Positions 19,617 through 28,214 of a DNA stretch of 64,000 nt are shown here, piece by piece. The notes below the pieces were generated by a model. That model did no database searches. It was not told the origin of the DNA and saw only the letters and a program-made list of their open reading frames with translations. The position numbers and the translations under genes are program-made. Source of the DNA: Sporolactobacillus sp. THM7-7 (lineage in GTDB: Bacteria > Bacillota > Bacilli > Bacillales > Sporolactobacillaceae); contig NZ_SEMB01000001.1 of assembly GCF_004153225.1 (NCBI RefSeq), positions 108,027 to 172,026 on the forward strand, in the 5' to 3' direction. Within the stretch, counting starts at the first letter, position 1. Each line of letters starts with the position of its first letter.

Positions 19617-20884
19617 ACTTTCACATCCAGATTGTAATCTGAGAACGAAAGCGCTTTGGTCGCTTTATCAACAAGATGAGGATTGAGACGCTTTGTCTGC
19701 GTCACGGACACGAGATGATAGTTCAGCGCCGAAAGACGTTCCCTCAGTTTCGGTTCTTCGGCCCGGAGCCATCCGCCGAGATCATGGGACCCATTCTGGA
19801 CCGTCAGCGTCACGTCGCGATGCTGCACCCGAATGCTGATTAATGTTTCTTTTAACTGGCGAAGATCGAGATAAAGCAAAATGCGGCATGTATCCGGATC
19901 AACCATTCCCTTTTTGTCGCGTTTTCCTTCCCAGTAAACCGATACGTCTCTGATTTCCTCCCGCATAGGAACGGGGATGTGCAGGGAAAATTGGGCCACA
20001 AGCGGATCCGCCGAAGCCATCTGAATCTGTTCCCCCGTTATTTTCTGAACCGCCTCATAGGCCAGCCTGCGAATAGAATGCGGTATTTTGCTGTCGTGAA
20101 GGAGCGCCAGCAGCTTCTCCTTAACCGTTCCGGTCTCCTTCACAGAACCACCGGACTCGATCTGATTTCGCAGATTCTGTTCAAAGCCCAAACCAAGGAG
20201 CTTCAGACGATTCAAAAAAGGGTTTTCAGGTTCGGTCCCGGATGAATGGGAGACGCTCTTCAGCGATTCGGACAGTTTGCCCAGCGTACGTTCCAACGCT
20301 TCGGCAGCCGGCGAATGGATGCCCGCTTCGGCCAGTCCGCTCCGCAAATGAACGAGTTGCGCAGAGAGGCTTTCTTGACCCATTGAAGCTTTGACGATCT
20401 GGAAAAAGACGGGCGTCAGCGGCAGAGAGCGGTTCAGCAGCCAGCGGATCGCCTGAATATCTTTTGGAAAATCCGCTGCTGTGCCTAATAATGACCGGGC
20501 AGAGACTGCCGTGGAACGAGAGATGGGATCGCCGTGGTCGAGAAATGCCTGAATCATCTGCTGCGCCAAAGGTTCTTTTTTCATCCGAAACGCATCCAGC
20601 ACATCATCAGCCATGGTGCGGCCGGTCCCGTGAGGTTCATCGTCCTGACGAATCACCCGGGCTAAAACCGGATCGCTGTTTTTCCGAATCTGAAAAAGGT
20701 ACTCCTGACCGATTTTCAAGGGAGGTTCGACCTTGTCGATTTTTGCGGCGAACTGTTTCGTCCCCATTTGAATCAGCGCCGAGCGGTTTGGCAGAATGTC
20801 CAGCACTTTTCCGCGCAGAATCTGCTCTGGTAGGAAAGTGCCGATCACCTGGCTTTGACTGATCGCATACGGTTGAAAATTCAT
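19613..20884 (-). CDS. ylqG: FliK-like hook-length control domain protein YlqG
   Basis: The protein is 423 residues, beginning at ATG 20884 with GGAGG 7 nt upstream. The N-terminal ~90 residues resemble a small beta-barrel ('RGKVLDILPNRSALIQMGTKQFAAKI'), and the C-terminal ~130 residues resemble the FliK C-terminal domain ('RILLYLDLRQLKETLISIRV', 'LRERLSALNYHL'). It is coupled to ylqH, an FlhB-like partner. No function is established; it may be a FliK paralogue outside the flagellar operon. Confidence 0.78.
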   Translation of the reverse strand: MNFQPYAISQSQVIGTFLPEQILRGKVLDILPNRSALIQMGTKQFAAKIDKVEPPLKIGQEYLFQIRKNSDPVLARVIRQDDEPHGTGRTMADDVLDAFRMKKEPLAQQMIQAFLDHGDPISRSTAVSARSLLGTAADFPKDIQAIRWLLNRSLPLTPVFFQIVKASMGQESLSAQLVHLRSGLAEAGIHSPAAEALERTLGKLSESLKSVSHSSGTEPENPFLNRLKLLGLGFEQNLRNQIESGGSVKETGTVKEKLLALLHDSKIPHSIRRLAYEAVQKITGEQIQMASADPLVAQFSLHIPVPMREEIRDVSVYWEGKRDKKGMVDPDTCRILLYLDLRQLKETLISIRVQHRDVTLTVQNGSHDLGGWLRAEEPKLRERLSALNYHLVSVTQTKRLNPHLVDKATKALSFSDYNLDVKV

Positions 20885-20932
20885 CTGGCGGCCTCCTTTC
20901 CCTGTTTTTCGGCATCCGTTCAAGAGGCTTCG

Positions 20933-21694
20933 CTATTTTTTCAATGGGGCGAAACTCATGCGATGCTCCGGACAGGGCCCGAGCCTGTCGATCGCCTTCA
21001 GATGCATCCGTGTCCCGTATCCTTTGTGATCGGCGAAGCCGTAACCCGGATAGCTCGTATCCATCGCCTGCATGATCCGGTCCCGGGTCACTTTGGCGAT
21101 AATCGAGGCGGCAGCAATAGAATTGCTGCAGGCATCGCCTTTGATAAGAGATGTCTGAGGGATGTCGAGAGGCAGATCCATCGCATCGATCAGCAGATGA
21201 TCGGGCACTGCTTTCATTTTCCCGACGGCGAGCGTCATCGCTTTCCGCGCCGCCTGGTAGATATTGATCCTGTCGATTTCGCGGGCCGAAACAACGCCGA
21301 TACCAATCGATTTAGCCTCTTCCTGAATCTGTTCAAAGAGTGCGGCACGCTTTGCGGCCGTTAGCTGTTTGGAGTCGTTGAGGCCGAGGATCACGGCGTC
21401 CGGTTTCAGCATGACGCACGCGGCAACGACCGGGCCGGCCAAAGGGCCTCGGCCGGCTTCGTCAATTCCTGCAATCTGTCTCTTCCCTTTTTGCCGCAGC
21501 TTATTTTCAAATCGATTCATCTCCTGGAACTGACGCAGCAGACGGTGTACCAGCTGCTGCTGCTTTTTCCAGGACAGGTACAAACGCCGAACCCCTTTGC
21601 GTGAATCTTTGCTGAGCGCGTTCTTCTCCTCATCGGTCAGCGGCGATGCGGTTTCCAGTCTGTCTTTCCACTGGGCAATGGTTAGGTGTTCCAT
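20933..21694 (-). CDS. rnhB: Ribonuclease HII
   Basis: The 253-residue protein has the type 2 RNase H signature 'IAGIDEAGRGPLAGPVVAA', plus 'LNDSKQLTAAKR', 'DAMDLPL' and 'SIIAKVTRDRIM'. The N-terminal ~70-residue extension is usual in Firmicutes RnhB. It removes single ribonucleotides and RNA from DNA. ATG 21694 follows GGGAGAG. It is downstream of rbgA as in B. subtilis. Confidence 0.96.
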   Translation of the reverse strand: MEHLTIAQWKDRLETASPLTDEEKNALSKDSRKGVRRLYLSWKKQQQLVHRLLRQFQEMNRFENKLRQKGKRQIAGIDEAGRGPLAGPVVAACVMLKPDAVILGLNDSKQLTAAKRAALFEQIQEEAKSIGIGVVSAREIDRINIYQAARKAMTLAVGKMKAVPDHLLIDAMDLPLDIPQTSLIKGDACSNSIAAASIIAKVTRDRIMQAMDTSYPGYGFADHKGYGTRMHLKAIDRLGPCPEHRMSFAPLKK

Positions 21695-21750
21695 GCTTAC
21701 TCTCCCATACAACCTTCTATATGTCTTATCGGCAGGTTTTCTCTATTTTT

Positions 21751-22647
21751 TTACATCGATCCGGATGAATGCTCGATTGATGGCCACTCGAGCGTTAATC
21801 CCCCTAATTTTAAGCTTCTATAATCACGGACAATCGTCTCCGCCGTGCGATCGTAATCGATTCGTCCCCCGCTCATGAGGCATCCGCGATTCTTGCCAAT
21901 TTCATCAAAAAGCCTCACGATTTTTTCGTGATCTTCGGGATCCCCCGAGAGTTCAGGAAGCGTATCCAGATCGTAACGCGCCGCCAGCTGATCCCGGTAA
22001 TGACGGAGCATGATTTTCAGAAGGAAAACCGCAACCTCCTGATAATCCATTAAGGTTTCCTTAATCGCTCCCGTCGCCGCCAGACGAAGACCGATCTCCG
22101 GAGAATCAAATTTTGGCCATAAAATACCTGGCGTATCAAGCAGTTCCATCGTTTTTCCAACTTTAATCCACTGCTGGGCGGTTGTCACCCCCGGACGGTC
22201 GCCGATTTTCGCGATTTTTTTCCCCGCTAGCCGGTTAATCAGCGTCGATTTTCCGACATTCGGTATACCCAGAATCAGCGCCCGGTCCGCATGCGCGCGG
22301 AATCCTTTCTCCTCCAATTTTTTTCTCCGCTCACGGGTCAGGCGATGAACCACCTCGGGTATTGAAGAGGCCCCCTGGCCGGTCCGGCTGTTGACCAGAT
22401 GTACAGCCAGTCCGCGTTCATGAAAATACGACTGCCATTGATAGGTCGCCCTGCGGTCCGCCATATCGATTTTGTTCAATATCAGGAGACGCGGTTTTTC
22501 TCCCGCAATCTCCTGGACGAGTGGATTTCGCGATGAGACGGGGATACGGCTGTCCGCCAGCTCAATTACAACATCAATCTGTTTCATCTTCTCGATCATC
22601 TGACGTTTTGCCTTGGCCATATGGCCGGGATACCATTGAATCGTCAT
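21751..22647 (-). CDS. rbgA: Ribosome biogenesis GTPase RbgA (YlqF)
   Basis: The 298-residue GTPase begins 'MTIQWYPGHMAKAKRQM' and has circularly permuted G motifs, with NKID ('LILNKIDMAD') before Walker A ('GIPNVGKSTLINRL') and 'DTPGILWP'. It acts late in 50S subunit assembly. ATG 22647 is chosen for the conserved N-terminus, with AGGTG upstream. The C-terminal helical domain is present. Confidence 0.97.
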   Translation of the reverse strand: MTIQWYPGHMAKAKRQMIEKMKQIDVVIELADSRIPVSSRNPLVQEIAGEKPRLLILNKIDMADRRATYQWQSYFHERGLAVHLVNSRTGQGASSIPEVVHRLTRERRKKLEEKGFRAHADRALILGIPNVGKSTLINRLAGKKIAKIGDRPGVTTAQQWIKVGKTMELLDTPGILWPKFDSPEIGLRLAATGAIKETLMDYQEVAVFLLKIMLRHYRDQLAARYDLDTLPELSGDPEDHEKIVRLFDEIGKNRGCLMSGGRIDYDRTAETIVRDYRSLKLGGLTLEWPSIEHSSGSM

Positions 22648-22778
22648 GGTGCACCTGCTTTCATATATAGATTGGCATTTCGATGTTCCATCGCGCAGAA
22701 CCATTTGCCTCCTGAAAAATTATTGACGAAAGCCGGAGGTTTCCTGTTTTCCGCTAAAATTCTTTATACAAACGGTAT

Positions 22779-22804
22779 AAAAAAGAGCCTGGAAACCCAA
22801 GCCC
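22779..22804 (-). terminator. Terminator after rplS
   Basis: On the minus strand an 8-bp stem with two wobble pairs, GGGCTTGG/CCAGGCTC (22785-22804), is followed by TTTTTT. It separates rplS from rbgA. Confidence 0.75.
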
Positions 22805-22844
22805 CTTTTCTCGTTCTATCCATTTTTTCAAAGCGTAAAAGCCC

Positions 22845-23186
22845 TCATCTGCTTTTAATCCGCGCTTTCTTACCGCGCAGTTCACGCAGATAATACAGTT
22901 TCGCCCGGCGCACTTTACCCCGGCGTACGACTTCAATCTTGTCAATCTTCGGAGAATGAACCGGGAACGTCCGCTCAACGCCGACACCATAAGAAATCTT
23001 GCGGACAGTGAATGTCGCGCTGATCCCTCTGCCATGACGTTTAATCACGACGCCTTCAAACACCTGAATTCTCTCGTGCGAACCTTCGATAATCTTTACG
23101 TGCACTTTCAGTGTGTCTCCCGGTCTGAATTTGGGAACATCCTTTTTCAATTGTTCTTTCGTAATTTCTTCCAAAAGACTTTGCAT
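22845..23186 (-). CDS. rplS: 50S ribosomal protein L19
   Basis: The 113-residue protein matches L19: '[29 protein letters not shown]', '[20 protein letters not shown]', '[17 protein letters not shown]'. It bridges the two ribosomal subunits. It has its own promoter and a structured leader in front, and a terminator behind, so it can be expressed separately from trmD. Confidence 0.98.
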   Translation of the reverse strand: MQSLLEEITKEQLKKDVPKFRPGDTLKVHVKIIEGSHERIQVFEGVVIKRHGRGISATFTVRKISYGVGVERTFPVHSPKIDKIEVVRRGKVRRAKLYYLRELRGKKARIKSR

Positions 23187-23268
23187 CGCTCAGATGGCCT
23201 CCTTTCGTACAAATGCTCTTGCCATTCCTATCGCAGCGGAACATCGTCATCTTTGGCAGTTGCCACTC
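23187..23268 (-). ncRNA. Structured rplS leader, resembling the L19 autoregulatory leader
   Basis: The mRNA leader between the promoter and the rplS ATG can form a nested stem in which GCCA and GTTCC pair with GGAA(T) and GGC (about 23222-23256 on the plus strand), preceded by a TGGCA/TGCCA hairpin. Firmicutes rplS genes are known to carry an L19 leader that mediates feedback. The assignment here rests on position and hand-drawn pairing only. Confidence 0.45.
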
Positions 23269-23273
23269 AAGTT

Positions 23274-23302
23274 ATCATACCATAAGGAAAAAATCCCCGC
23301 AA
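23274..23302 (-). promoter_or_regulatory. Candidate promoter of rplS
   Basis: Minus-strand -35 TTGCGG (23297-23302), 17-nt spacer, extended -10 TGgTATGAT with core TATGAT at 23274-23279. It lies in the trmD-rplS gap. Confidence 0.6.
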
Positions 23303-23325
23303 GAAAAAATGCCGATTGCTGGCGA

Positions 23326-24087
23326 TTACGGATTCGTTCGGTCCGTTGTCTGTGCCTCTTTTCTGAATTCGGCAAGCCATTGCTCTTCGATCTCGGAGAG
23401 TTTCCTCCCGTCCAGCAAATCGGGCCTGCGGGAAAACGTTCGCCGGAGGGATTCTCTGTGGCGCCATTCCGCGATCTTCTCATGGTTCCCGGACGTCAGG
23501 ACATCCGGGACCATCATCCCCCGAAAGTCGGCCGGACGGGTATAGTGCGGATGTTCCAGCAAACCGTCGGAAAATGAATCGGTCAGAGCCGATGTGTCGT
23601 TTCCGAGCACGCCGGGCAGCAGGCGGACGATGCTATCGATCATCGCCATGGCCGCAAGCTCCCCGCCTGTCATGACAAAATCGCCGACGGAATATTCATC
23701 CGTAATCAGATGCTCGGCAATGCGTTCATCAAATCCTTCATAATGCCCACATATAAAAATGAGCTGTGCTTCTTTCGACAGATCTTCCGCGTCCTTTTGT
23801 TTGAAAGGTTTTCCCTGAGGCGATGTGAGAATAATCCGGGGGGTGCGATCCGTCTCTTTGAGAACGCTGTCGACCGCGTCGAAAATCGGCTGCGGCATTA
23901 GGACCATTCCCGCGCCCCCGCCAAACGGATAATCATCCACTTTGCGGTGTTTATTAGCGGAAAAGTCGCGAAAATTGGTTATGTGAAAAGAAACCGCCTT
24001 TTTTTCTGCGGCTTTGCCCATGATCGACGCGTCAAGCACCCCGGAGAACATATCCGGAAAGAGCGACAAAATATCAATTCTCATCAT
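23326..24087 (-). CDS. trmD: tRNA (guanine-37-N1)-methyltransferase TrmD
   Basis: The 253-residue SPOUT methyltransferase shows '[15 protein letters not shown]', '[19 protein letters not shown]', '[15 protein letters not shown]' and '[17 protein letters not shown]', the knotted SAM-binding region. It methylates G37 next to the anticodon to prevent frameshifting. It overlaps the rimM stop by 14 nt, suggesting coupling. Confidence 0.98.
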   Translation of the reverse strand: MMRIDILSLFPDMFSGVLDASIMGKAAEKKAVSFHITNFRDFSANKHRKVDDYPFGGGAGMVLMPQPIFDAVDSVLKETDRTPRIILTSPQGKPFKQKDAEDLSKEAQLIFICGHYEGFDERIAEHLITDEYSVGDFVMTGGELAAMAMIDSIVRLLPGVLGNDTSALTDSFSDGLLEHPHYTRPADFRGMMVPDVLTSGNHEKIAEWRHRESLRRTFSRRPDLLDGRKLSEIEEQWLAEFRKEAQTTDRTNP

Positions 24088-24598
24088 CGATCAGCCCCGG
24101 GATGAGATGTACCGTGATCTTATTATTCTTTGTATCGACCGTTTTGACAACATCGGAAATATAGGGGAGAAGGACGTCTTTTCCTTTCGTCTGAATCACC
24201 CAGACGTCATTCGCTCCGGGGGAAAGAATCTCCTTTACCTTTCCAAGCGATTGGCCGGTATCGGTGACCACGTCCGCCCCGATAATCTCATGGTAATAGA
24301 AATCGCCGTCCGGCAAATCGGAAAGCTGATCTTTTGAAACATAGATAGACTGGCCTTTCAGCTGCTGCGCCTGATCGATTGAATCGTAACTTTTGAAGGT
24401 CAGACAATCGAACTGTTTATGGCGGCGGTAAGCGGCAACAACGAGCGGATGATAAATGGCCGTTTTTTCGTCGCGAACGTATAACGTTGCGCCTTCGGCA
24501 AACCGTTCTTCCGGAAAATCCGTCGCGCTGATCACGCGGACTTCGCCTTTAATTCCGTGCGTATTGACAATTTTTCCAACATAGAGCCAGTCCGTCAC
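24074..24598 (-). CDS. rimM: Ribosome maturation factor RimM
   Basis: The 174-residue protein has the N-terminal RimM barrel ('[18 protein letters not shown]') and a C-terminal PRC barrel ending '[30 protein letters not shown]'. It assists maturation of the 30S head. It lies between khpA and trmD; ylqD, which separates khpA and rimM in B. subtilis, is absent. Confidence 0.97.
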   Translation of the reverse strand: MTDWLYVGKIVNTHGIKGEVRVISATDFPEERFAEGATLYVRDEKTAIYHPLVVAAYRRHKQFDCLTFKSYDSIDQAQQLKGQSIYVSKDQLSDLPDGDFYYHEIIGADVVTDTGQSLGKVKEILSPGANDVWVIQTKGKDVLLPYISDVVKTVDTKNNKITVHLIPGLIDDEN

Positions 24599-24708
24599 CG
24601 AACTTATCCCCTCTCTCGCGGAAAGCAGTTCCCGCTATTGATGTAATGCGTCATCTATGTATAGCGAAAGAGAGAAGGCCCCCTCTCTCTTTTGCCGATG
24701 GTGCTTAT

Positions 24709-24939
24709 CTATTCGCGGATCACGACCTGGACGCGCTTTCCTTCCGCGCGTGCGGCCGCCGAAACAACGGTGCGGATCGCTCCGACCACGCGCCCCTTTC
24801 GTCCGATCACCTTGCCCATATCCTCCTTGTTCACGGACAAAACATAGACAATGCGATCCTCTTTCTCCTGTTTCTGAATCAGAACATCATCGGGATCGTC
24901 TACGAGCGGGGTAACAATGGCTTTAATCAGCTCATCCAT
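24709..24939 (-). CDS. khpA: KH-domain RNA-binding protein KhpA (YlqC)
   Basis: This 76-residue single KH domain protein has the GRKG loop at about 46-49 ('MGKVIGRKGRVVGAIRTVV'). KhpA proteins bind RNA, often together with KhpB/Jag. ATG 24939 was chosen over an upstream in-frame codon because GGGAG precedes it. It follows rpsP by 21 nt in the same operon. Confidence 0.95.
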   Translation of the reverse strand: MDELIKAIVTPLVDDPDDVLIQKQEKEDRIVYVLSVNKEDMGKVIGRKGRVVGAIRTVVSAAARAEGKRVQVVIRE

Positions 24940-24960
24940 TTCGTTTCCGCTCCCCAATCG

Positions 24961-25233
24961 TTATTTTTGAAGCTTGTACTGATGAAATTTCTCCATGAGT
25001 CCTTTTTTCGAGAAAAGGTTGCGCACCGTATCCGATGGCTGCGCCCCCTTCTTCAGCCAATCCAGAGCTTTTTCTTCATCGACGTTAAAGACTTTCGGTG
25101 TGGACACCGGATTATATGTGCCGATTTCTTCAATAAACCGGCCGTCGCGCGGTGCGCGCGAATCAGCTACAACCACTCTGTAAAAGGGACGTTTCTTTGC
25201 CCCCATGCGTTTCAAACGAATTTTAACTGCCAT
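24961..25233 (-). CDS. rpsP: 30S ribosomal protein S16
   Basis: The 90-residue protein matches S16: '[37 protein letters not shown]' in outline, with 'IGTYNP' and 'VRNLFSKKG' (sequence split here). It stabilises the 30S subunit during assembly. It follows ffh, as in the ylxM-ffh-rpsP-khpA order of Bacillus. Confidence 0.98.
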   Translation of the reverse strand: MAVKIRLKRMGAKKRPFYRVVVADSRAPRDGRFIEEIGTYNPVSTPKVFNVDEEKALDWLKKGAQPSDTVRNLFSKKGLMEKFHQYKLQK

Positions 25234-25291
25234 TTTCTCGCACCTTCCTGTTATTTAAACGATATTCATTGCCTTAAAGCCAGCCAAACCA

Positions 25292-26638
25292 TTACATAAA
25301 CGGCAGGTTGAAAGGATTTTTGCGTCTTTTGCCTTTTGTTTTGCCCATGAACTGTTTCATCATTTTCTTCATTTCTTTGAACTGCTTCAGCAGCCGATTG
25401 ACGTCGGCAATCGAAGTCCCGCTGCCGAGGGCGATGCGCTTTTTCCGGCTCGCGTTGATCATTTCCGGGTTGTCTTTTTCATCCCGCGTCATGGATCGGA
25501 TAATGGCTTCGACCTGATCGATCTTCTTCTCATCGATCTGCATGTTCTTCATGCCTTTGAACCGGTTCGCGCCAGGCATCATCGCGAGCAGGTCATCGAG
25601 CGGACCCATGCTGCGAATCTGGCCGATCTGCTCCAGAAAGTCGTCGAGCGTAAAGCTGACGGAGCGAAGCTTTCTTTCCATTTCTTTCGCTTTTTCCTCG
25701 TCAACAGCGGCCTGCGCTTTTTCAATCAGCGAAAGCACATCCCCCATGCCGAGAATCCGCGAAGCCATGCGATCTGGGTGAAACGGCTCGAGCGCATCCA
25801 TTTTTTCGCCCATGCCGACGAACTTAATCGGCGTTCCTGTGACCGAACGGATCGACAGGGCGGCGCCTCCGCGCGTGTCGCCGTCGAGTTTCGTCATTAT
25901 GGCCCCCGTCAGATCCAGACGCTCATTGAAACTCGTCGCGACATTGACCGCGTCCTGACCGGTCATGGCATCGACAACGAGAAAAATTTCATCCGGATGG
26001 CTGACCGCCTTGATCTGTTCCAGCTCTTCCATCAGGGCGTCATCGACGTGAAGCCGGCCCGCGGTGTCGATCAGAATCAAATCGTTATGATCTTCCTTTG
26101 CCTGTTCGATTCCGTGCTGAACGATTTCCACCGGACTGGTTTTGTCCCCCATCGCGAAAACCGGCATATTCAGCTGACTGCCCAATGTCTGCAGCTGTTT
26201 GATGGCCGCAGGACGGTAGATATCGGCGGCGATCAGAAGCGGCTTTTTATTATGCGTTTTGCGCGCATAATTAGCTAGTTTCGCTGCGGAAGTCGTCTTC
26301 CCCGCCCCCTGAAGACCGACAAACAGAATGATCGTCGGCGGCTTCAAAGCAAAATTGAGTTTTGTCTGCTGGCCGCCCATCAATTCTGTCAGTTCCTGCT
26401 GGACAACTTTAATGACCTGCTGTCCGGGGGTCAGGCTCTTGAGAACTTCCTGGCCGATCGCCCGCTCCTGAACCCGTTTGATAAACGACTTGACCACTTT
26501 GAAGTTGACATCCGCTTCAAGCAGGGCGAGGCGAATTTCGCGGGCCATCTGTTTAACGTCCGCTTCGGAGACCTTTCCCTTCCCGCGAATCTTTTTCATC
26601 GTCTGCTGCAATCTGTCTGCCAAGCTTTCAAATGCCAT
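25292..26638 (-). CDS. ffh: Signal recognition particle protein Ffh
   Basis: The 448-residue protein has the N domain (1-90), the G domain with Walker A GLQGAGKTTS (108-117), 'DTAGR' and 'TKLDGDTRGGAAL', and a methionine-rich M domain from about 300 ending 'GKTKGKRRKNPFNLPFM'. It binds signal peptides and 4.5S/6S-type SRP RNA and docks on FtsY, encoded nearby. It is preceded by ylxM with a 13-nt gap. Confidence 0.98.
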   Translation of the reverse strand: MAFESLADRLQQTMKKIRGKGKVSEADVKQMAREIRLALLEADVNFKVVKSFIKRVQERAIGQEVLKSLTPGQQVIKVVQQELTELMGGQQTKLNFALKPPTIILFVGLQGAGKTTSAAKLANYARKTHNKKPLLIAADIYRPAAIKQLQTLGSQLNMPVFAMGDKTSPVEIVQHGIEQAKEDHNDLILIDTAGRLHVDDALMEELEQIKAVSHPDEIFLVVDAMTGQDAVNVATSFNERLDLTGAIMTKLDGDTRGGAALSIRSVTGTPIKFVGMGEKMDALEPFHPDRMASRILGMGDVLSLIEKAQAAVDEEKAKEMERKLRSVSFTLDDFLEQIGQIRSMGPLDDLLAMMPGANRFKGMKNMQIDEKKIDQVEAIIRSMTRDEKDNPEMINASRKKRIALGSGTSIADVNRLLKQFKEMKKMMKQFMGKTKGKRRKNPFNLPFM

Positions 26639-26651
26639 CCCGTCTCACTTC

Positions 26652-26987
26652 CTAGTCCAAATTTTCCAGCTTGTCGAGAACGGCTTCGATTTTCCCGCGC
26701 TCGATCGAACGCAACGCTCCGGCTGTTTCTCTCAGTTCGGCGATCAGAGCGAGGCGCGCCTGATACTTGCGATACAATCCGAGCTTATCTTCAAACGTTT
26801 CAAGCGTGCTCTCAGCCCGCTTTAAATTATCGTAGACGGCTTGTCTCGACACGTGACATCTCTCCGCAATTTCGCCAAGCGAAAAATCATTGAGATAGTA
26901 AAGATTCAAATATTCCTGCTGTTTATCGGTGAGAAGCGGCTGATAGAAATCGTACAGGGCATTGACTCTGATGATTTTCTCAAGCAT
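26652..26987 (-). CDS. ylxM: YlxM family DNA-binding protein (UPF0122)
   Basis: The 111-residue protein has a sigma-70 region 4-like helix-turn-helix: '[31 protein letters not shown]' in two parts (about residues 27-57). YlxM is conserved upstream of ffh in Firmicutes and has been linked to SRP function. It is the first gene of its operon, behind a strong promoter. Confidence 0.94.
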   Translation of the reverse strand: MLEKIIRVNALYDFYQPLLTDKQQEYLNLYYLNDFSLGEIAERCHVSRQAVYDNLKRAESTLETFEDKLGLYRKYQARLALIAELRETAGALRSIERGKIEAVLDKLENLD

Positions 26988-27031
26988 GGCAAAATCCCCT
27001 TGGCTGTAAAGGTCTTAGACTTTACGGTAAC

Positions 27032-27060
27032 ATCATACAGAAACAAAGAACCCCTGTCAA
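27032..27060 (-). promoter_or_regulatory. Sigma-A promoter of ylxM-ffh
   Basis: On the minus strand a perfect -35 TTGACA (27055-27060) and -10 TATGAT (27032-27037) are separated by 17 nt. The leader before the ATG holds a GTAAAG/CTTTAC hairpin at 27006-27025. Confidence 0.75.
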
Positions 27061-27115
27061 GTTTATCCCTTAACAGCCTCAGTTTAATCATAAAGAGGGG
27101 ACGAATCCGGTCCGG

Positions 27116-28132
27116 TCACTCGTCTTTCTCTGACGCTTCGCTTTCTTCATCCTGGCCTTGGAGGAACATTTCCGAAAAAAGGCCGTAGATAAACGCATCG
27201 GCATCAAAAGTCTGTAAATCGCTGATTTTTTCTCCGAGGCCAACCATTTTCACCGGAAGATCCAGTTCGTGGCGTATGGCGAGCACGATCCCCCCTTTTG
27301 CCGTACCGTCCAGTTTTGTCAGCACGATACCTGTCACGTCCGAGGCCTGGCGGAAAATTTTTGCCTGATTCAGCGCATTCTGACCCGTTGTCGCATCCAA
27401 AACGAGCAGAACCTCATGCGGGGCTCCTGGGCATTCGCGGGAAATCACGCGTTTGATTTTCTCCAGCTCTTTCATCAGGTTGACTTTATTCTGGAGCCGG
27501 CCGGCCGTATCACAAAGAAGAACATCTGTTCCCCGGGATTTAGCGGCCTGAATCGCGTCGTAGACGACGGATGCGGGATCCGACCCTTCCTGATGCTTGA
27601 TCACATCCGCTCCGGCCCGGCTGCCCCAGACTTCGAGCTGGTCAATTGCCCCGGCTCTGAATGTGTCCGCCGCCGCGAGCAGCACCGATTTTCCTTCTTT
27701 TTTTAGAAGGCCGGCCAGTTTTCCAATCGTCGTTGTTTTGCCCGCTCCATTCACTCCGACCATCAAAATAACGGTCAGTCCGTCCGAGTTCAGATTCAGT
27801 CTCGTTTCTTCCGCATTTTTTGTGAGAAATCCGGAGAGTACTTCGATGATGACCTCTTTCAGGTTTTCACTGTCCTTGATGTTGCGGCTTCTTGCCTCAT
27901 CTTTCAGTTTTTCCGAGAGATCCATCACCGTCGCGACCCCAACATCCGATTCGATTAGAATATCCTCCAGTTCCTCGAAAAACGCCTCATCCACTTTGCG
28001 GTAACGTTTAACCAGATTGTTGACTTTTTCGGAAAGCGACTTCCTTGTTTTCGAAAGACCGTCATGAAACTTTTCACTGACGGCTTCCGTCTGCTTCGTC
28101 CATTTGCTTTTTATTTTACTGAAAAAGTTCAT
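27116..28132 (-). CDS. ftsY: Signal recognition particle receptor FtsY
   Basis: The 338-residue SRP GTPase has an N domain and a G domain with Walker A GVNGAGKTTT (126-135), 'DTAGRLQNK' and 'TKLDGTAKGG'. There is only a short basic N-terminal segment ('FFSKIKSKWTKQ'), as in Gram-positive FtsY. ATG 28132 has AGGGAGGG upstream. It receives the ribosome-Ffh complex at the membrane. It follows smc by 82 nt. Confidence 0.97.
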   Translation of the reverse strand: MNFFSKIKSKWTKQTEAVSEKFHDGLSKTRKSLSEKVNNLVKRYRKVDEAFFEELEDILIESDVGVATVMDLSEKLKDEARSRNIKDSENLKEVIIEVLSGFLTKNAEETRLNLNSDGLTVILMVGVNGAGKTTTIGKLAGLLKKEGKSVLLAAADTFRAGAIDQLEVWGSRAGADVIKHQEGSDPASVVYDAIQAAKSRGTDVLLCDTAGRLQNKVNLMKELEKIKRVISRECPGAPHEVLLVLDATTGQNALNQAKIFRQASDVTGIVLTKLDGTAKGGIVLAIRHELDLPVKMVGLGEKISDLQTFDADAFIYGLFSEMFLQGQDEESEASEKDE

Positions 28133-28214
28133 TCTGTTCCCTCCCTGGATTTCACAATGACTCGTCTGGCCGGACCCTCTCGAAAATCGATTACCGACCT
28201 GATGCGTATACGTT

